The notes under the pieces were generated by a model, which ran no database searches, had not been told where the DNA came from, and worked only from the letters and a program-made list of their open reading frames with translations. From Clostridia bacterium (GTDB lineage Bacteria; Bacillota; Clostridia; UBA1381), in NCBI GenBank assembly GCA_900751685.1, contig CAADSR010000079.1:1-14952 (forward strand): 14,952 bases of DNA. The letters are read 5' to 3'. The stretch's first letter is position 1. Each line of letters starts with the position of its first letter. Below, piece by piece: positions 12,600 through 14,952 of the stretch. A program made the translations under genes and the position numbers.

Positions 12600-12618
12600 T
12601 TTTACACAACTCAATAAC

Positions 12619-12647
12619 ATTATACCTGTTATTGCCTGTCTTTGCAA
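12619..12647 (-). promoter_or_regulatory. Sigma-A-like promoter of tyrS
   Basis: On the minus strand TTGCAA (12647-12642) and TATAAT (12624-12619) have a 17-bp spacer. The transcript would start near 12612, giving a leader of about 77 bases. Confidence 0.8.
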
Positions 12648-12687
12648 GAGGAATTTACATGTTTGACGCGTTTTACACCGTTTTCTG

Positions 12688-12873
12688 TTAGATTTCAGTG
12701 CTTCCTAACAAATTATGATATTTGATATAATCCTGGGGGTCGGTGCTAATAATGCGGTCGACCCTTCCCTCGGAAAGCTCCAATGTCATATTATTATACA
12801 TTTTGATATGGCGCTGGCGCACCTGGGTACTGTCAAAATAAATCACGTCTGTGGGTACAACGGAATAAATCAT
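12688..12873 (-). CDS. ylzJ: YlzJ-like protein
   Basis: The 61-aa protein begins MIYSVVPTDVIYF and has the block VDRIISTDPQDYIKYHN (38-54), matching the YlzJ pattern of 'M-Y--MP-E-IF', a short variable middle, then 'RLLSTNP-D-L'. Its function is unknown in the family. Its start overlaps the tepA stop in an ATGA arrangement (12870-12873), so the two are translationally coupled. The same tepA-ylzJ order is known in Bacillus subtilis and supports both calls. No clear terminator follows before the tyrS promoter, so readthrough into tyrS is possible. Confidence 0.85.
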   Translation of the reverse strand: MIYSVVPTDVIYFDSTQVRQRHIKMYNNMTLELSEGRVDRIISTDPQDYIKYHNLLGSTEI

Positions 12874-13613
12874 TTCTTTTTGCTCCTTTCCTGCTCAATC
12901 AGCTCATACATTTTTTCAAGCGCATCCGATAAGCCGCCCATGCTATGGATCAGCCCATATTTTACAGCGCTCTCGGCAAATAAAATACTGCCCACATCAT
13001 TAGCGATCTCATCCGTGGTCAGCATGAGCTTTTTGAACTGGTCCCGCCCAACATTGGAATTGGCCACAACAAAGTCGATGATCCTGTCCTGCATCTTTTG
13101 AAAATACTGGAAGGTCTGCATCACACCAATAATAACGCCGCTCATCCTCAGGGGATGGACAGTCATCGTGGCTGTGGGAGCAATGAAAGAATAATCTGCC
13201 GCAACTGCTAACGGCACGCCAATGCTGTGCCCGCCGCCCAATACCAGGGATACGGTAGGCTTGTGCATCCCCGCGATCATCTCGGCAATGGCAAGCCCGG
13301 CTTCCACATCCCCTCCGACCGTGTTCAAAAGAACTAAAAGGCCGTCTACCTCGTCATCCTCTTCCACGGCCACCAGCTGGGGCAGGACATGCTCATATTT
13401 TGTCGTTTTATTCTGCGGGGGCAGGATCATATGGCCTTCCACCTGTCCGATAATGTTCAGGCAATGGATATTTCCCCGGGGATTTTTTGTTTTAACACTG
13501 CCGGTCTCAATAATCTCTTTCCGTTGTTCCTCGCTATCGCTGGATGTATCGTTATCATTATCATTGTTATTGTTGTCATTACCGTTCGTTTGGTCTTTTA
13601 TCTCGTCGCTCAT
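12870..13613 (-). CDS. tepA: TepA-type ClpP-family protease (translocation-enhancing protein)
   Basis: The 247-aa protein has a ClpP/crotonase-type core at about 48-240. The nucleophile is Ser130 in LGGGHSIGVPLAVAAD and the catalytic His is His153 in TMTVHPLRMSG. The oxyanion glycines lie in LNTVGGDVEAGLAIAEMI (96-113). No signal peptide or membrane helix is seen. In B. subtilis TepA is a cytosolic protein linked to secretion and to degradation of small spore proteins during germination. Residues 8-28 form a low-complexity Asn/Asp/Ser tail encoded by repeated AAT/GAT triplets, an unusual N-terminal extension. A GGAGTGGG site precedes the ATG by about seven bases. It is coupled to ylzJ. Confidence 0.93.
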   Translation of the reverse strand: MSDEIKDQTNGNDNNNNDNDNDTSSDSEEQRKEIIETGSVKTKNPRGNIHCLNIIGQVEGHMILPPQNKTTKYEHVLPQLVAVEEDDEVDGLLVLLNTVGGDVEAGLAIAEMIAGMHKPTVSLVLGGGHSIGVPLAVAADYSFIAPTATMTVHPLRMSGVIIGVMQTFQYFQKMQDRIIDFVVANSNVGRDQFKKLMLTTDEIANDVGSILFAESAVKYGLIHSMGGLSDALEKMYELIEQERSKKK

Positions 13614-13650
13614 ACTTTTCCCACTCCACTTCTATTGTAATATCCAACTT

Positions 13651-13656
13651 AGTATA
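13651..13656 (-). promoter_or_regulatory. Possible -10 box of tepA
   Basis: TATACT on the minus strand lies 38 bp before the tepA start. The position for a -35 (13679-13674, GTATAT) is weak, so the call is tentative. Confidence 0.3.
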
Positions 13657-13681
13657 AGAATATTCGACAGAAAATATACAT

Positions 13682-13710
13682 TTGCATTTCAAAAAAAAGT
13701 GTGTTATAAT
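13682..13710 (+). promoter_or_regulatory. Sigma-A-like promoter of metA
   Basis: TTGCAT (13682-13687) and TATAAT (13705-13710) have a 17-bp spacer. Only about 37 transcribed bases precede the start codon, so there is no room for a SAM riboswitch or T-box. Confidence 0.82.
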
Positions 13711-13753
13711 AGGGAACATTTAGAATATAAATTTTTGAAAGGAGAATGAAATC

Positions 13754-14671
13754 ATGCCTATTAAAATTCCGGATAAGTTACCGGCTACACAGCAGCTTCG
13801 CGGGGAGAACGTTTTTGTCATGAGCGAGACAAAGGCAATGCACCAGGATATCCGCCCATTAAAGATCGCGCTGGTAAATCTGATGCCTACAAAGATCACC
13901 ACCGAAACCCAGATCCTGCGCCTGCTTAGTAATTCTCCTTTACAGGTCACGATCGACCTGATCCAGATGGATTCCCATAATTCCCGCAACACCTCCGCAG
14001 AGCATTTGGAAGCGTTTTATAAAACCTTTGATGAAATCAAAAATTCAAAATATGACGGGATGGTCATCACCGGCGCCCCGGTGGAAAATCTGGATTTTGA
14101 AGAGGTGGACTACTGGGATGAGCTTAAAAAGATCATGGACTGGTCTACCACCCACGTGACCTCCACCCTGCACATCTGCTGGGCGGCACAGGCTGGCCTT
14201 TACCACCATTACGGCGTTCCCAAGTATGCCCTTTCCAAAAAATGCAGCGGTGTATTCAAGCACCACGTAAACCGCAAAACGGCGAAGCTGATGCGGGGCT
14301 TTGACAGTGAGTTTTATGCCCCCCACTCCCGCAACACAGAGGTCCGGGCAGAGGATATCAAAAAAGTAAAGGACCTGGAAATCCTTGCCGACTCAGAAGA
14401 AGCCGGCGTCTACATCGTGTTTACCAAGGGCGGCAGGCGTATTTTTGTCATGGGGCATTCTGAATATGATGCTACGACCCTTCAGGAAGAATATTTTCGG
14501 GATGTGGAAAGAGGATTGAACCCTGAAATCCCCAAGCATTATTTTTTAGACGACGATCCGGCAAAAAAGCCCGTTGTCCGCTGGCGCAGCCATGCTTACC
14601 TGCTGTTTTCCAACTGGCTTAATTATTTCGTATATCAAATCACCCCTTATGATATTGATAAGATCAAATAA
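13754..14671 (+). CDS. metA: Homoserine O-acetyltransferase (MetA family)
   Basis: MetA activates homoserine by acylation, the first committed step of methionine synthesis. At 305 aa it has family length and all catalytic residues at standard numbering: Cys142 in LHICWAAQAGLYHHYG, His235 and Glu237 in VMGHSEYDA. Other blocks are ALVNLMPTKITTETQILRLL (39-58) and APHSRNTEVR (189-198). Residue 111 is Glu (GAPVENLDFEEVDYW). Work on Bacillus cereus and E. coli MetA showed that Glu here goes with acetyl-CoA and Gly with succinyl-CoA, so acetyl transfer is predicted despite the common name 'succinyltransferase'. GAAAGGAG lies nine bases before the ATG. The gene is monocistronic. Confidence 0.96.
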   Translation: MPIKIPDKLPATQQLRGENVFVMSETKAMHQDIRPLKIALVNLMPTKITTETQILRLLSNSPLQVTIDLIQMDSHNSRNTSAEHLEAFYKTFDEIKNSKYDGMVITGAPVENLDFEEVDYWDELKKIMDWSTTHVTSTLHICWAAQAGLYHHYGVPKYALSKKCSGVFKHHVNRKTAKLMRGFDSEFYAPHSRNTEVRAEDIKKVKDLEILADSEEAGVYIVFTKGGRRIFVMGHSEYDATTLQEEYFRDVERGLNPEIPKHYFLDDDPAKKPVVRWRSHAYLLFSNWLNYFVYQITPYDIDKIK

Positions 14672-14713
14672 AAAGGCGGGCAAAAGAATTTTTATTCTTT
14701 TGACCGCCTTTTT
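14671..14713 (+). terminator. Intrinsic terminator of metA
   Basis: A 19-bp stem with one G/A mismatch (14671-14689 with 14694-14712) has a TTTT loop and a T-run. It starts in the metA stop codon. Confidence 0.95.
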
Positions 14714-14773
14714 ATTATTATAGTTTATGATCGTTCCGTTTTAGGAAGCTCAAGGAACAGCCTCGAATGAAAT

Positions 14774-14913
14774 CATTTCTGACGACATGAGCGTCAGAAA
14801 TGGCATAGAATCTAAAGTTTCGACCAATGGGAGAACTTTTGACTCTTACTTACCAGTAACTCAAATGAGAGGCGTTAGCCTCTTATTTGAAATGTGTAGA
14901 CAAAGGTCTACAC
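14774..14913. other. Cluster of three strong hairpins in a gene-free stretch
   Basis: Stem 1: CATTTCTGACG with CGTCAGAAATG, 11 bp, loop of 7 (14774-14802). Stem 2: 13 bp including one G-U pair that favours + strand RNA, loop GTTA (14861-14890). Stem 3: GTGTAGAC with GTCTACAC, loop AAAG (14894-14913). None has a following T-run on +. The whole of 14714-14952 has no convincing gene. A minus-strand frame entering from the right edge (GQVYDTTTEYRFSV, stop near 14899) is open but too short to judge. Candidates are an unrecognised structured RNA or the end of a mobile element. Confidence 0.4.
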
Positions 14914-14952
14914 GCTAAAGCGGTATTCTGTTGTGGTGTCATAGACCTGGCC

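Noticed and set aside
11300..12690. T-box riboswitch for tyrS
   Set aside because: The leader is only about 77 bases, and the conserved T-box sequence, specifier stem and antiterminator are absent.
13711..13753. SAM riboswitch or methionine T-box before metA
   Set aside because: Only about 40 bases separate the -10 box from the start codon; no room and no structure.
14861..14913. CRISPR-like or REP-type repeat array
   Set aside because: The hairpins differ from one another in sequence and spacing, so there is no repeat unit.

Overview
The window reads as chromosomal DNA of a spore-forming member of the Clostridia (Bacillota). Three things support this: a spore-coat-type transglutaminase (tgl), the firmicute gene pair tepA-ylzJ, and strong AGGAGG ribosome sites with sigma-A-like promoters and intrinsic terminators on almost every gene. 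I cannot fix the genus.

Layout. Positions 1-1246 hold one sodium:neurotransmitter symporter (NSS) family gene that is physically broken. Its C-terminal two thirds lie on + (239-1246). The residues that should precede them (the GGG motif after TM1 through TM3, ending GGW-GLRH) lie on the minus strand at 1-238 and point the opposite way. This is what a short intragenic inversion would leave. A GntR/FadR-type regulator (1362-2039) and a chloramphenicol-acetyltransferase-like gene (2220-2849) follow, each with its own promoter and terminator. Positions 2929-5218 hold a DUF3892-like small protein on minus, divergent from a two-gene operon of an unknown helical protein and tgl.

Positions 5219-8420 look like an accessory patch. 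It contains a secreted parallel beta-helix protein (5580-7160) bracketed by two copies of a 40-bp direct repeat that carries a terminator tail and the 3' tip of a DUF4143-type AAA ATPase gene. Next come the degraded ATPase relic itself (7232-7551, minus), a 61-aa ribbon-helix-helix-like regulator with a 13-bp inverted-repeat operator over its promoter, and a 102-aa unknown helical protein.

Positions 8422-14671 are amino-acid-related or housekeeping: a LysE-type exporter divergent from an XRE-cupin regulator with a shared palindrome between them; an intact NSS transporter downstream of tyrS; tepA-ylzJ; and metA, whose Glu111 predicts acetyl-CoA use. After metA the last 239 bases hold no recognisable gene but contain three strong, closely spaced hairpins.

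The most unusual signals are the inverted NSS segment at the left edge, the repeat-bracketed beta-helix gene beside the ATPase relic, the helical-protein/tgl operon, and the hairpin cluster at the right edge.
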